A DNA stretch of 64,000 nt from Druceiella hillmani (lineage: Eukaryota; Arthropoda; Insecta; Lepidoptera; Hepialidae): the NCBI GenBank assembly GCA_039881145.1, contig JAYKKI010000009.1, positions 14,000,501 to 14,064,500 on the forward strand. The letters are read 5' to 3'. Shown piece by piece: positions 47,516-60,779 of the stretch (within the stretch, counting starts at the first letter, position 1; the number at the start of each line of letters is the position of its first letter). A program made the position numbers and the translations under genes. The notes beneath the pieces were generated by a model. It was not told where the DNA came from, ran no database searches, and saw only the letters and a program-made list of their open reading frames with translations.

Positions 47516-47519
47516 CTTT

Positions 47520-47930
47520 TCCACGATGAATACCCACCTGCATATATTTATACTTCGGCAGCCCCAGTAGCGATGTAATAAGGAGCAGGGATGAAATACG
47601 TAATAGAATGCATCCCGCCACGGAGTAGTCTATCACGTCGATACTGATAATTCAATCAAAATAAAGTTTTAATTTTCAAATAATAGCATTATTTAAAGTA
47701 TTATTTGACGTAGTCGTAATGGGGAAAGACTCGTCAAGAATTAACGGTTCATTGCGTTCCCCGGCAGTTAAAGCGGAACATTAACATTTGATACCAGGTT
47801 TATGTAGCAACGGTGGGGACCGACCGCACCATCTAAACCCGTTTTGCCAGGAAACAGGAACTGGGTGTAGGTTTCGAACGGGCTCAGATTGCTAGTTAGC
47901 GTTACTACAGTTAATAACCGTATTAGAAAT
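47520..47930. other. GC-richer island 6 in the spacer
   Basis: Two GC-richer patches (47520-47650 and 47700-47925) with 'cccagtagcgatgtaataag', 'gcattgcgttccccggcag' style sequence and 'ggggaccgaccgcaccatc'. A 75-codon minus-strand frame (47768-47995) crosses the second, with 'FPGKTGLDGAVGPHRC'. No family recognised. Could be conserved non-coding sequence or a repeat remnant. Confidence 0.3.
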
Positions 47931-47934
47931 TGAC

Positions 47935-48525
47935 AGTATAGTGAAATTGGGTAATTTTTATTTAACTTTGTGCTCAATGGAATACATACATACAAACACA
48001 GGATTCATTCAAGAATACTGAATAATATCTATTAGTGAGCAAACAGTGTCTTACGTTATAAAATGAAATTTACGTTGCTCTTAATGAATTGGCTCCAAAA
48101 TAATTTTAATATAGTTAGTGTATATGTGGATATTAATAAATTAAGTTAGTGCAGTCATGTAAATAAGCGACGAAATACGAAAATAAATAGTTCAATGTAA
48201 TAAATTATAAGTGCTTTAGATTTTACCTGCAAACTACCCGATTTCGACTGTTGCGGAATAAATTCACGCATGAAACGTGGTTTACGTAATTGTTAGTCTT
48301 TTATTTTTTCTACACATATTGCAAAGTCACACATGTCGCCAGTTTTACAACATCTGCACATATCACAAGTTTATAATATACAAATTAGTAAAGTCAAAGT
48401 TCAACCTGTATGCGAGTTCACTATTTATGAGTTTTATTTATTTCTCGATACGAATTTAATTACGAAGTAAAGTGAATATTTTGTTATGAGGTACTCGCCA
48501 AACATTATTAAATTTGTTTTTTTTC
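47935..48525. other. spacer, AT-rich, nothing recognised
   Basis: No coding or repeat signal. Confidence 0.45.
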
Positions 48526-48529
48526 CTGT

Positions 48530-48770
48530 GAGTGAAGCTGCGGATAACAGCTAGAAATTTTGTAGTTCGTCGTTATTCCTAAAACTACTAAAATCAAAAT
48601 TTAAAATAGAACAAAGTTGAGACCTAATTTTAAAGTGAAAATTAAGGTAAAAATTTTGTCCGGGGATACTTGCTGCGGATAACAGCAAAATTTTTCATAA
48701 CTCTAAAACTACTGAGACTAAAACTAGAAAAAAAGGTAAAAATAGACCGAATACAATATATATAGCGATA
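48530..48770 (+). repeat. diverged tandem duplication, period about 130 bp
   Basis: 'gctgcggataacagc' occurs at about 48538 and 48671. Both are followed by an 'aaattttt/gtag' part and 'cctaaaactactaa' versus 'tctaaaactactga'. Likely an old duplicated piece of an interspersed repeat. Confidence 0.7.
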
Positions 48771-48774
48771 TTTA

Positions 48775-50075
48775 ATTTTAGTTCAATTTCCGTGGAATGT
48801 TTTGCTTCTCAAGTTTTCCACCATCCACGTTGCCAACGCTCTACGCAGGAAAAAAATGTCTTTAAAATTCAAACAAAGCTTTTTTTAATTCGCGCACTAC
48901 TTTTAGGTGATCAAAAAAAATTATTGTGTTAACTTATAGAGTTCAAAGACAAATAAACTACTCGTAGAATTGTTTTTTCCTTGGCCGATGTTGCTTAATG
49001 ACTATAAAAATTTATTTCTGTAGAGACAAAAAATATATTTAGGTATTTTAAATACTATTTTGTTACTTATATAATGACAACTCATAGCAATTTCCATATT
49101 TAAAAATCTTAGTGATATGTTATCTGAAATTTATGGTAAAGGCAAAATAATTATTACTTTTTGAAATTCCTGGGAAAAAATGATATTTCCTCAATTTTTG
49201 TTGTTCCAGTGTTCATTTATATATGGTATAACGTCTAAGGTACTATGCATTTAAAATAAGCCAGATTAGACAAAAAAGATAATCAATGATATTGCTATGA
49301 ATGTTATAATTTGGAAATTATATTAGATATTTTAACTAAGTTTAGAACAATCACTATTTTTTAATAACAATCACCGTTATATAGGTGTGTTTTCCTTTAT
49401 TATTTTGTTAATAAATCGTGAACTTGAATTGCGTAATATTTCTGCTTTAAACCAATTTCTTTCTGACTGCAAATAAATATGTGAACCTATCAATATAGTA
49501 ATGAATATCTGCTTAAAAAGATATTATATTGAGTTAAATTATTATAAAATTCTTGAGACATAAGTACATTTTTCCTAACATTATTTGGAGACTGTTAAAT
49601 ATTTTGAAATACAGTTTTTTCGTAATTTTGAATAGACTAGACGGTCAAACTCCCACCATTAAACCCCATCATTTTATCATAATTTTAAAGGTAAATTAAA
49701 TTTAAAGAAAAATAGTGTTATTTCAATTTCCAACGTAACAGACTGTGTAAAAAATATTTTTGGACGGCCTCCAAAAATAAATTCCAAACATATTTTAATT
49801 TTTGATGTTTGTTAAAACTAATGCTAATTTGTAAATTTAAAATTTACACTTTATTTAGCGTTATGATAAATACACATTGTAATAAGTCTAGATTCCACAT
49901 AAGCTCATTCATAAAACCAAGATTAATAGTACAACCCAGGCCGTGTAATCAACAATGTTTTTCATAAATGTTTTTTACGTAATTGCATTTAATTGATTTA
50001 ACCTCCCAAAATTGACTTAAATCCATATAAATAAACAATGTATAAAATAATGTATGACGAAAATGAAAAAAATGT
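48775..50075. other. spacer, AT-rich, nothing recognised
   Basis: No coding or repeat signal. Confidence 0.5.
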
Positions 50076-50079
50076 ATTA

Positions 50080-50420
50080 GGCAGCACCACGAGTCACTGC
50101 CGTAATATAACTAAGTACTTGTATTTGTTTCACGTTTTATGCAGCGTCGTATTTTCGCCTCGGCCCATAACTGTAAACCATAGATGAAAAATAAAATTAG
50201 GGAATATATCCTTCATAAATACAAGATTCGTTTAATCAAAAAAGCGGCCTTTGTTTTCGGAAATGAAAGAATATCTTCGCGAGGGACCCAAAATTAGGAA
50301 CATTATTTATCATGATTGATGGTGATGATGCGAGATGTCCAGTCAGAAGGACCAGAATTAACGCAATAAATTGTTTTAAATTTTCTTAATTTATAATCCC
50401 TGCCTGTGGCGATCTTTACT
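50080..50420. other. GC-richer island 7 in the spacer
   Basis: Contains 'aggcagcaccacgagtcac', 'gcagcgtcgtattttcgcc' and 'gatgatgcgagatgtccag', with 'catgattgatgg' (TGATTGATGG, a Pbx/Hox-type composite). No open frame. A regulatory element candidate. Confidence 0.3.
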
Positions 50421-50424
50421 TACT

Positions 50425-51285
50425 TTGTTTACTTAGAGGCAGTGCACGAGGAAAATGTTTAATAATTTTTAAAACCTCAACTTTTCGTATCTACAATTCA
50501 GTTACTAAAAAAATTTTTTAGATTTTCAATAAATTCATTCCTTTTTCAAGGTTGTTTGTTTGTCTGAGATTTAATTTAGCGTATTCACTTTTCAATATAA
50601 AAATAAATAAAAAATACTGAAATTTATCAAAGTTTCTAGACTATTTTTAAAAATCCTAATTCTCGTTTACCTAATTAAAATAAACTAATCCTAATTAAAA
50701 TAAACTAAGTACCTTGTTTTACATTTTTAAGAATGAAATATATGTGAAAGTTATTAGCGCTGTATTTTTAATTAATAACGAAGATCAAAAAAGCAGAAAT
50801 ATTAATTTACATTTTGTTAACCTGAAATTACAATATTGGAGAAAACATTAGATTAAAATAACATTTGTACGCTATGATGCGTCTATCTAAAGGTATTGTT
50901 ATCTCAGTTCTGGCTTGACCCTCACTAGTTTCAACATCCATTCCCTCGTAGAAGGTGAGTATTTATTACATTACACAAGAATATATAAGCGTTATTTATT
51001 ATGAAAGTGAGTCCACACGCTTTTTTAGCAAACGAATGAGAAGTTAAAAATAATTTTTCATGTTTATTTTCAATTTACATTTTTCAAAAATATCACGATT
51101 TACCATAATAAAAACGGAAAATCTATAAATTTTATTAAACCGTATTATTTATAAAAAATTGTGCTTAATTTTAATCGTTGTATTTTTATACCAACGGTCT
51201 ATTTTAACTTAGCGATTTGAAATAAATGTTGTACATACGAATAAAATTAATGATCTTTATTTGAGCGATTTTCAAATACTCATCT
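50425..51285. other. spacer, AT-rich, nothing recognised
   Basis: A short direct duplication 'ctaattaaaataaactaa' near 50670-50708. No coding signal. Confidence 0.45.
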
Positions 51286-51289
51286 TGAA

Positions 51290-51565
51290 ATATGTTGACA
51301 CCGGCAAATTGAAAAGCCGTTTTCGGACTTCCACCCGGTCCCACACATACACAAGACCAATTCAGCTACATTGTTTGCTCAATCACTACTGTGAATATAT
51401 AAACATACATTTTTCAAAATTTTATGATCCTCACGAAACATTTAACAAAGCGCCCGAATCGAAACAAGCGGCCGCGCGCTCCTAAATATCGCGCGACAGA
51501 TTCGGACCAAAAAGGACGCTTATTATTTTTGGTCATAAGCCATAAATGATAAATCGCCAAATTAT
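51290..51565. other. GC-richer island 8 in the spacer
   Basis: GC-richer sequence with 'aagcggccgcgcgctcct' (includes a NotI site) and 'tatcgcgcgacagattcgg', then 'ggtcataagccataaatg' with ATAAA/TAAAT cores. A 74-codon plus-strand frame (51261-51485) crosses it without a recognised domain. Confidence 0.3.
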
Positions 51566-51734
51566 AACTTTTAGTGAATAACAAGAGATTCTAGTATTAT
51601 TAACTAAATTAATATTTCCAAGAAAATTTAAAAAATATTTTTATTAGGGGAAACTAAAAACTGAACTGAAACCAAAAAGGTTTTCTGTTAGTTGCATATT
51701 GTTATACATGCCTGAGATTTTATAATCATTTTTA

Positions 51735-51905
51735 GGTTTTAGTACTTCAAAAGAACAAAACGGAACCTTTATAAGATAATATGTCTTTTTGTCTTTTTGC
51801 CACAGCCATTTTTCTCAGAAACCGCTTGAAGTAAAGGCTTGAAATTCGACATAGTAATAAAACATGTTAACCGGCTCATATATCAAAGGCTGAACTTTAA
51901 AAATA
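51735..51905 (+). repeat. interspersed repeat, second copy of the 15.6-kb family
   Basis: Order 'cggaacctttataagat', 'gtctttttgtctttttgcca', 'tttctcagaaaccgcttga' and 'gcttgaaattcgacat' matches the module at 15590-15905 in the same orientation but is more eroded. Confidence 0.55.
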
Positions 51906-51909
51906 TTTA

Positions 51910-54085
51910 TTCATAATTTTAGGTAGTAGAGCTTCAAAGAATTACTGAAAAATGTGCAAAAATATTTCCCCCTCTCCTTATTTCTGAAAGTACCCAACCT
52001 AAAATTATGAAAATAATAGGGCTTTTAGAAGGCCACGCAAAGATCGTAAGAAAACTATAGCGGTTATCCAAGATTAACTTTTTAATTATGCACGACATTA
52101 GGCATAGTAGTAAATATATTTACGTTCCGTAAAATTAATATTAGTAAATAGATTAATGATGTATTACGTTACTTTATATGATTATAAATACATATATATA
52201 TACTGAAGCTTCGTAGTGCGAGATTTTACTCGTGTACTTTTATATAAACTACATGTTGTGACAGATTTATTTTACTCACGACAGTAAAGCAATGTGAAAT
52301 GATGAAAAATTGCCGACGTTTTTAGAACATAATATATTATTGGCTTCCATTATAAAAACGTTACAAGTTGCTGTACCGAATTTTGTTTCCAAAGGGTTTT
52401 TCTCAAAAGCAAACTCATTGCAAGACACTCAAATATTTACTTCATAGCTTTGTAATAAATATAAAAAAAAACAAAGAACATTCACAAGAAAGCAGGTTTG
52501 CATATTCTGTGATATCTAAAACAAATTTTGTGAAATAAAATCCAATAATCAAAGCATAAAGCTCATCATGATAGATGTCATGGAAGTCATATTGTGATAA
52601 TATTTAAAAGCATAACAAATAGGTAATTAAACCAGTGCAGATCAATGGACAAAATAAGTCCAGTGGTGATGTTTCAGCTTGTTACATGTATTTGTTAATC
52701 TGAAAACAACTTGACATTTTTTTCTTTTCATGATCTAATGTATTTTATAGAATATGTAATGTATTTAAATTTTATCATTATGTAAGAAATTTAGGCGCAA
52801 CTGCGTTGTGTGATGATATAATATCTATAAATATATATACCAAGGTCCAAGTAAGTTTGCAACAGAGTACAATTTTCTATAGAGGCTGTCATAAAATATT
52901 TTGAAAAAATATTTTTATTATCCTTTCATATTAATTTTAAACTTAGATCCTGTAAGTAAACCTGTTAACAGAACGAGGAATGAACAGAAAATGAAAACGT
53001 TCAGACACTTTATCTTGATTGAGGTCAGCTATGTATATATATAGTGTATTATTTTTGCATAATTCAAGGATAAATAAATTATATGGAAAGTATACGATTT
53101 TCTCTATATTATCGTGAGAATCTGGGATGTGTTATGTCGTGAGTATGTCGATACCGTTTTCATGAAACTAAATAATCGTATGTAACCATTTTGCCTTTCG
53201 AAATGTTTGAAAACTAATAGAACATTTGAGAAAAAAAAATATACCAGAGGAAATTTGTAATCGACAACCATTGATAAGTGATTATAATTATTACTTAAAT
53301 ATTTAATAACTTGACTCTGTCAAGTTATTTTTAGTAAATGTTAACTCTTTATCTATTATGTAATTCCTACGACTGATTAGTTGAGTTGGTTGAAAAATAA
53401 TATTTTTGATATCTGATTACTTACTTTATATTTATTATTTCATAATCTCTGGTAAACATTTGGCCATATGTTGATATTTTTTGGAGGCTAGATGGAATCT
53501 ATGTCCATTTTTATCATATGTTACGAAGAAAACTAGCCAAGAATTCCACAACAGACCACGATATCTGTTTGAATTTGCTTACCAGAGATAAGGAAATTTA
53601 CGTACATGGTGTAGGTGTGTCACAACTTTTACTATGTTCTACAGAAGTAACATAAAACGTTGTTTTACTTACAGGCACTTATGCTTTACTTATTGAATCT
53701 ACCGTCGAGATACAAAATAATAATTTTATTCATAATTCAACATGTAAATTTTAGAAGTTTGGAAAAATTTAATCAGCTTGCAGCTGTGAATTTTCAACAA
53801 ATGGCAGATATTCAAACAATACATGAAAATAATTTTCCTATTAAAAAACACTGAACAAAAATATTTAAGTTTTTAGCGAGAAAAATATTGTATAATTAAA
53901 TTAAACTAAATTATAATGCAAAAAATTCGACGAAATGAGAAATAGAGTAACGAATGGAGGATCTTTTCATTCGATAGGAAAATATTGAATCATACTTCAT
54001 ATTTACTGTCGTGTATTATATTTTTTTACAAAAAAAAGAAATATGTTTAGAGTTTCGAATTAAAACATAGATCCTTATAATTCCA
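51910..54085. other. spacer, AT-rich, with one small hairpin
   Basis: A perfect 10-bp stem with a 5-nt loop, 'aataacttga' (53305-53314) and 'tcaagttatt' (53320-53329). No gene recognised. A 64-codon plus-strand frame (53660-53854) is unremarkable. Confidence 0.45.
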
Positions 54086-54089
54086 TTAT

Positions 54090-54160
54090 GTCTGTCTGTC
54101 TGTCGGTTCATTCGTAACCGCTGCACTGATTCTCTTATTTACAATTTGGGAATTTTTCAA

Positions 54161-54221
<61 letters not shown>

Positions 54222-54240
54222 TGTGTGTGTGTGTGTACAT
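54090..54240. repeat. GTCT repeat followed by (TA)n/(TG)n microsatellite
   Basis: 'gtctgtctgtctgtcggttc' near 54090, then TA tracts (54162-54214) with an 'aaaa' interruption, then (TG)n to 54237. The GTCTGTCTG-(host-like)-TA arrangement resembles the promoter end of insect interspersed repeats. Confidence 0.85.
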
Positions 54241-54244
54241 TACC

Positions 54245-54647
54245 GAGGAGAAGTATTATATAAAAAAATACACTATGTGTATTATTGATTTCGAGTTTCA
54301 ATGATATTTTATTTGACATTCTATGCTATATGACACCCTTAATTTTCTTTCGTATTCCAATTTAAGCACTGAACATAACTTACAGAATCAAAGTTGAAGT
54401 TTTTGTACTTCACGTATACGATTGGGCCATTTTTTACGTCAAATAGTTGCCGAGAAAATCACTTGTTATATCGATCAAATGGACAAACAGGCAAGGAATT
54501 TATGGCATAAGCGTCCCGTTTAGGTAATTTTACCGTGAAAAAGTACAGATGAAAATGTGCTAAGTAAATGTTAACTTCTTGTATGTATATTTATTTTATT
54601 GATAGCCTTCGACCGCCCACATCAATAATATGTATATTATCTTTTTT
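54245..54647. other. spacer end, AT-rich, nothing recognised
   Basis: Unique sequence up to the right arm. A T8 run at 54642-54649 overlaps the arm boundary. Confidence 0.5.
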
Positions 54648-57600
54648 TTGGAATTAGTTTATACATTTATAAGAAAAATGCTAATAAATTGTTGTATCCT
54701 AATCTTATCATCAAAAATAGGGATTCAAAAATCTAGAAAAGTCATTTGAGAATTAAGCATAAACTGAAAAATAGTTTTCAGAGTTGAAAAATTCTAGCGC
54801 AAATAATTGTTATAAACAATTTAATTGTTTATTTCCATTGATTTTAGACCCTCATCTTAGGAACTGATTTTTAATTTAAATGGCATTGAGTGTCTCTAGA
54901 CACTAAACAGAGTCGGTATGTACTACTATTAATAATTTAAGCGCAGGACTGATGACGTGAAACACTAATTATGCAAGTATAGCTTGCACTTGCCCAATTT
55001 TTATTAATTTTCTTTAAATAATTTCTTTGTGTTTACAGAAAAAACTTACTACTTTAACTCTGGATATACTGAATTTAGTCATTTAGAATCTATCAAGTTG
55101 TCAAATACAAATTCAAAAACATTCCTGTGACGAATCTCACTTTTTCTTCAAATATTTAGAACACCCTTCTTGAACTAGTCGCTTAGTAATAACTCAGACT
55201 AAAAGTTATTTTCACAAACATGTCTGACCTCGATAAGTAACAGATCCATAACAACACGACAACCTTGACTGAGCCTCAATAACTCACGACAGAGTCCTTC
55301 AACATTAGTGACACACTTCAGAATGGGGCGTCTGTGATGAGCTCGTTCCAATAAGAACATAGTGGAATATCGAAAGCGAACTCCCGCGGTGTAAATTGTT
55401 ATCGCTCTTTCGATGAGGACACAAGTCGCTGTGGGAATATCACGAGTACTATCACGAGGTTTTATGGCGGCGCATCAAGATTTTCTTTGCAACAATGTAT
55501 GCACTAACTTTACGACACAATATTGCCTCGACGTCACTGCGTTGTTAAGTGAATTGAGATTTTTTCTTTTGAATCTCAAGAGGAACTTGCTTTAATACAG
55601 CACAAAAAGTAGTTAAGTTCAATATCTAGATCAAGTACATAGACAATTGCTGTAGTAAAAAATTTAAAAAATAGCTTAGTTTAGCAAAAGTTCTCAAATT
55701 ATGAATTATCGAAAAGAAGAGTTAAAATAATATAACTTCTATGTAGAATGTTTTTAACCCTTGTTTAAGAAAATTAAACACACTAAACTTTCTTTCATAT
55801 TTATATGTATGGTAGAAGGTGCACTAAATTTTTTACAATTTTTTACTTATTCCGCCATTCAAGCTTCTCTGTTCAACGTCCTTTAATTATGTTCAAAATT
55901 TTTTAATAAATATTAAAAACAGTTTAGCAATTGATTCATTTTTTAATTACATATATAATGGGAAATCTCCTTAATTATTCAAATATTTTTTTGACACCTG
56001 CCGCCTATTTTTATCATCCTATTTTGCTGTGATGTACGTCATCTAATGTAACGTCGTAAAATGAAATTTAAAAAATATTAGTTAATCAGCAAGAATTTAG
56101 TTTGTGTCGATAAATCGACATATAGTAAGTGACCATCGGTGTTTCTTACTAAATTTATTCATTAACTATATATAAAGCGTAGGTATGAAAAAACCCCCCC
56201 ATTTTGCCTTAACCTTTACTTAAACTTTTCGCGCCTGCCGTCCAAGTTTTTAAAATTATTTTTATCACTAACATCACTACACTTCATAAGGAAATTATTT
56301 GCGAAAGTGAGCATGATTAACCAAACTAACAAATTCATTTCATTCTAGTAAATTTTCAGGATGTCATTGGAAACGGTATCACAATTGGGTCTGAAACCAA
56401 AACATGCACGAAATGTTTTAATACATAAACGTTCTACGTTTTTAATGTGAAACATTTACTGGAACATTTGAACAGGAGTTAAAACGTTTTGATAGCACGT
56501 TGCGTTTTGCCATTCGGTAAGCTTTTTTCAACTCTTTTCTACTTAATTCGGCCAGTTGTCCGCTATTCGACCGGTTTCTCGCCTTTTCGACATATCGCTT
56601 TCTTTCTACTATACTACACATATGCTATTTTACGTAAGTATTAGTGTATCAGCATTGTTTCTTATTTACTATCGTTTACAACTTTACTCGTTTATATCGG
56701 ATTATTGCTTTAAATTGTCTTAAAACGTTAAAAGCGTTTATAAATTTAAATATGGGTTACAATGACAAAAAATTGGTAGTGAAAAAAATATTAAATGTTT
56801 GACATCTGCCAGGCGTTTATATTTCCTGGTTTGAGTGATAAAGTACCCCAATTTGAATTTAAGCAGTGATACGTTTTCAAAGAATAAGCAGTTTAGAAAA
56901 ACATAATTTTGTTTAATTTAGCAATAGTTTTACTTTTGGGTCTCGATTATAACTCTTTCTATATTGTATGATTTTTAAGTCTATGCGTAGAATAGCTTGA
57001 AGATGTGAGCTTAGGCTATACGGGTAGAGGAACAAAAGGAGTCTCCCTATGGGGGAAGTCGTTATTATTTGTTATGTGTGGGAGCTAAAATTATTTGACG
57101 AGAATATTATGGAAAAGTGGGAAAAATTATGAAAATTTTGAAAAAATAACTTAGGCTTCAGAAAGAAATAATTTAAGCTAGTAATTTCTTTCCACCTAGA
57201 AAAATTCTTGAGAAGAGAAAATCTCCTTAGAAGTTTTTTTTATGTTATGAAACCTGAACTGAAGATCGAAACGAGTCATTATTTTTATCTTACCGCATCT
57301 GGGCAGGCTGTAGATAGAAAAATGAAATAGCAGGCTAAAATAAAAATGAAAAAGAGATTCTTGCTAGATACTAGCGTTTGCAACGTTAAATACGTGCTGA
57401 ATAAACTTATACGAATTTAAATTATGTCGAAAGTAATGAATATAAATGAAAACCTTTATTGACCAAAGTATTCCTAAATTAACCAAAGCTCAGAACTTGT
57501 TTAATTTTTACAGCTCCACGTGACAAAAAATGTATTTCACTACATCGTTACGAATTTTCAATTAGTACACGTATAAAAGTAACTTGAAGGTTGTATCGTA

Positions 57601-60554
57601 GAATATTCATTTTACTTACACTTTAATTGTACACCGATTCTGTGTGGTTCTTGTTTTGTAAGCCAAAGAAATAGATAATGAATGCAACGGGTTTTTATGA
57701 GCAAAATATAATATAATAGTGTAAAATTAAGAGCTTAAGCCGTTAAATTTTACAGAAACATGCGTCCGTTGACATGTTTAGTTCGTGTTTTTGTAACCGT
57801 AAATAGGCAACGAAATGGACTAGCTTTATTGACTTATTGATTATAATAAAACTACTTTAGCAAGCTCTCATTCTTGATTAAATTAAATCACGCGCCATTA
57901 TTATTGTTAATCTTAAAATTGTGTCGAAAGTATGCTTCCCTCAACTATCACAGTTAATGCTATTAACGGGTATTCATATTTATACCTTAATTTTCTACAC
58001 GCAGAGATTTTGGTTCACTAATTAATTAACATCTCGTTTGGCATCCTAATATAAATGATGTTAATCTTGAGATTTTTGTCTTGGAATAAAATCGGAATAC
58101 TTTCTCTTGAACAAGTTCACCTCATTTCGAACAAAGATACGTATTTGTCAAACTTTACTTCTGCCCATAATGTACTTCACAAAGCTCCGAATAAAATATA
58201 AATATATGAATTACGTTCTGGACATCAGTATATAAATTTCACCGGAAAATTGCATTATCTAATTTAACCTAATGATCGAATATATCCTTCATTGGCTGCC
58301 TGTACCAGATTCGTATTTTTATTTTTAAGCTATGTTTTAAATTTGTTTCTTTTCATTTTTGGTGTAACTCGCTACTATTAATTGGTAGAAGGTGTAAATT
58401 GTCACTTTGTTTAAAATGTGAGGTAATATAATAGGTCTAATCGTTGTTTTCGATTAAGGTAATGAAATGAAGAGAAAACTCCTACTACTAACTACGTATC
58501 GGTCTCACAGCGTGTGAATTATATTCAGCCCAGGCACGAAATTTCTTATGATTCTTAATTCTTGGATGCGTAAGTTTTGCCGCATCCATTCACGTCTTCT
58601 TATCTGACGTAAAATCTATGCTAACCAGGATGCATCACGGGCCATCTCTTTCATTAAAATTTTGTGCGTAGCGATAGGGACATGGTGAATTCCATGTTCT
58701 TTGAAAATATCCCGTGCAATAAATTTGGGGATCTCATGGAATGCTAAACGTCATACATTTAAGCGTGGGTGAACTTTCTTTAACTTCCTAATTCCAACAA
58801 CACCCTTTCAGTCAGAACGAGAAGTATATTTTGGAAAGTGCGATGTGCATACAAAGATCTGGACATCTAGAAATGCAGCTATAAAGACCCTACAGTTAAG
58901 TTTAATAGTACTATATAAACCACGACACGGCAGGCATATTTAACATAACGAAGGTGTAATAATATTACGTTTCCATGATGTAGTAAAAAAATTTTAAAAA
59001 CTTGTAATAATAAATAACGCAGTTGCTGCGACAAATTTTGCTAAGTAATTAATTTTCTTAATTAAAGCAACAGATCGATTGGTGACAAACTTAGTGAAAT
59101 AGATTGGCAGAGTAGTTTTACAACCTTACTATCTAAAAACTCTGAATGATATTCTGACATTTGGGAGGTATGCTTCTCCTTATAATCCTTATAATAAAAG
59201 TCAAGGAAAATTCAATTCCTTGACTTTTATTTTCAGCATTTTTATGAAATTTATAACCGTAAATAATAATGAAATGATATTCTGCGTTGGTCCTTTTTTA
59301 GTTGAGCAAAACCGTTACGGGCAATTAGGGCATATAATACACGGGCCATAAATACATCAGTGCAAGCTTGACAGTGAAGTGGCTTAAACTGAAAAGTGAA
59401 GTTTATTTCATGGTATAATAAAATATTTTTTACTTTTTTTATGATAAATTGTAATTAGTTAATTGTAATTTATTCTTTTAACTATTATGTAATAATTTCA
59501 ATTCAAGTATCTTCGGAAATGTGAGGTTATTATTTTACAATCCAGGTAATACACCAAATCCGAGCGCTCCTAGTATTATGGCCCATATCTTGACTATCAC
59601 TATTTATCTAAATTGTGTGGAAATGACCGCGAAGTTATAAATGACTAGTAATTTATGGCAAGTACACATTAAATTTAATTAATTTTAATGAGCGAGCTTG
59701 TTTCGTGCATTGGATATGGCCCATTACTGTTACCCTGCTAAACTACAGTTGCAATGACCGAAGTTGAATTATATTTCTTAATATCCCATTTCAGTTTAGC
59801 CACTTCTATCCATTTTTTTTAGAAATTTTTATAGCCAAGGCGATATTTTTCAGTGAGCCATTCAAGTTAATAGCAAACTTCATATATAAGGCTGCGTGTT
59901 AGATTTGTGCGATTAGTAATTGTAATTCTAAAAAAATTGTAATTCTAAATATAACAACTTTGAGTGGATTTATTGAATTAAACCTTTAGTAACTTAGCCT
60001 AATATGAAATATTTATTTTGGGTATTTCACCTAAATTTAAACTTTCTAGCTAAAATTGTCATTATCTTATCATAGAAACATAATTAAATTTTGCCTATGA
60101 AAATATATTAAGCATAAAATAGTCTCTAAATACAAAATTCGATTTTAATTCTTACGTATTATATTTTAGCGCAAACCTAAAAAAATAGATAAGCTATTTA
60201 CACAATTTACCATTAAAAGCCTATGAAATAATAATTGGCGTATTATACAAATATCTATACTATTTAAATTTCTAATTTTAAATTCAAATCTATTATATAA
60301 TTTAGGTTTATGTGTGTTTTATTATGGTTATATAAATACATGTGTTTTTTATTATGGTTATATGTGACTACCGTCATTTGTAGTTGAAGTATCATGTGCA
60401 AGGCGTAATTTTTAATTGTTATAAGGCCAACATTACTAAATAGTACCAGGTGACCGAGCAATGCTCGGTTTATTTCGAGTTTCCCATAGGTGTGTAAAAT
60501 TGCTTGGTTCATGGTATTAAATTTTCTTCTATTTCCCCGTCCCTCTCCCTTCCC
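54648..60554 (-). repeat. right arm of the large inverted duplication
   Basis: Reverse complement of 30841-37077, 5,907 bp. It lacks the palindrome insertion (empty site 59489-59500) and the 51 bp near 58771. At its outer end it keeps only the last part of the Helitron-like element: the hairpin at about 60453-60469 and a stub of the polypyrimidine strand to 60554, followed at once by unrelated sequence. At its inner end the copy terminates in T8 (A8 on the arm's own strand), where the left arm has unrelated sequence. Since the left copy contains the whole Helitron-like element and this one a truncated piece, the right arm is probably the derived copy. Confidence 0.97.
58505..58939 (-). pseudogene. 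right-arm copy of the coding-like segment
   Basis: Counterpart of 32735-33220, minus strand, 51 bp shorter (17 codons, frame kept). The same stops appear to be present, so the decay predates the duplication. Confidence 0.4.
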
Positions 60555-60775
60555 ACTAAAAGTAAACGGAAAAAGCTAGTGTACAGATAAGTTTCTCTTT
60601 GTCTAAAGTTGGTTATTAACAACACACCAAACCGAGGCGATGGTAGTGGCAGCCAGTGGTCAGCTGTTAGCCGTAGAGGAGGATTATTCTCCATGTCCAA
60701 AGCCAATATCAGATTTTGCAAAGTAATAACTAACGTAACAAGTGACCATTGGCAAGTATGTTGAATTTCGATTGG
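60555..60775. other. short unique stretch right of the inverted duplication
   Basis: Slightly GC-richer at 60620-60700 ('ggcagccagtggtcagctg' with a CAGCTG E-box). A 70-codon minus-strand frame (60509-60721) has no recognised motif. Confidence 0.35.
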
Positions 60776-60779
60776 TTTA

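Noticed and set aside
30841..60554. The arms as terminal inverted repeats of one giant transposon (Polinton/Maverick-like)
   Set aside because: No DNA polymerase, integrase, ATPase or capsid-like frame was recognised in the spacer, no terminal motif or target duplication was found, and the outer boundary cuts through another repeat.
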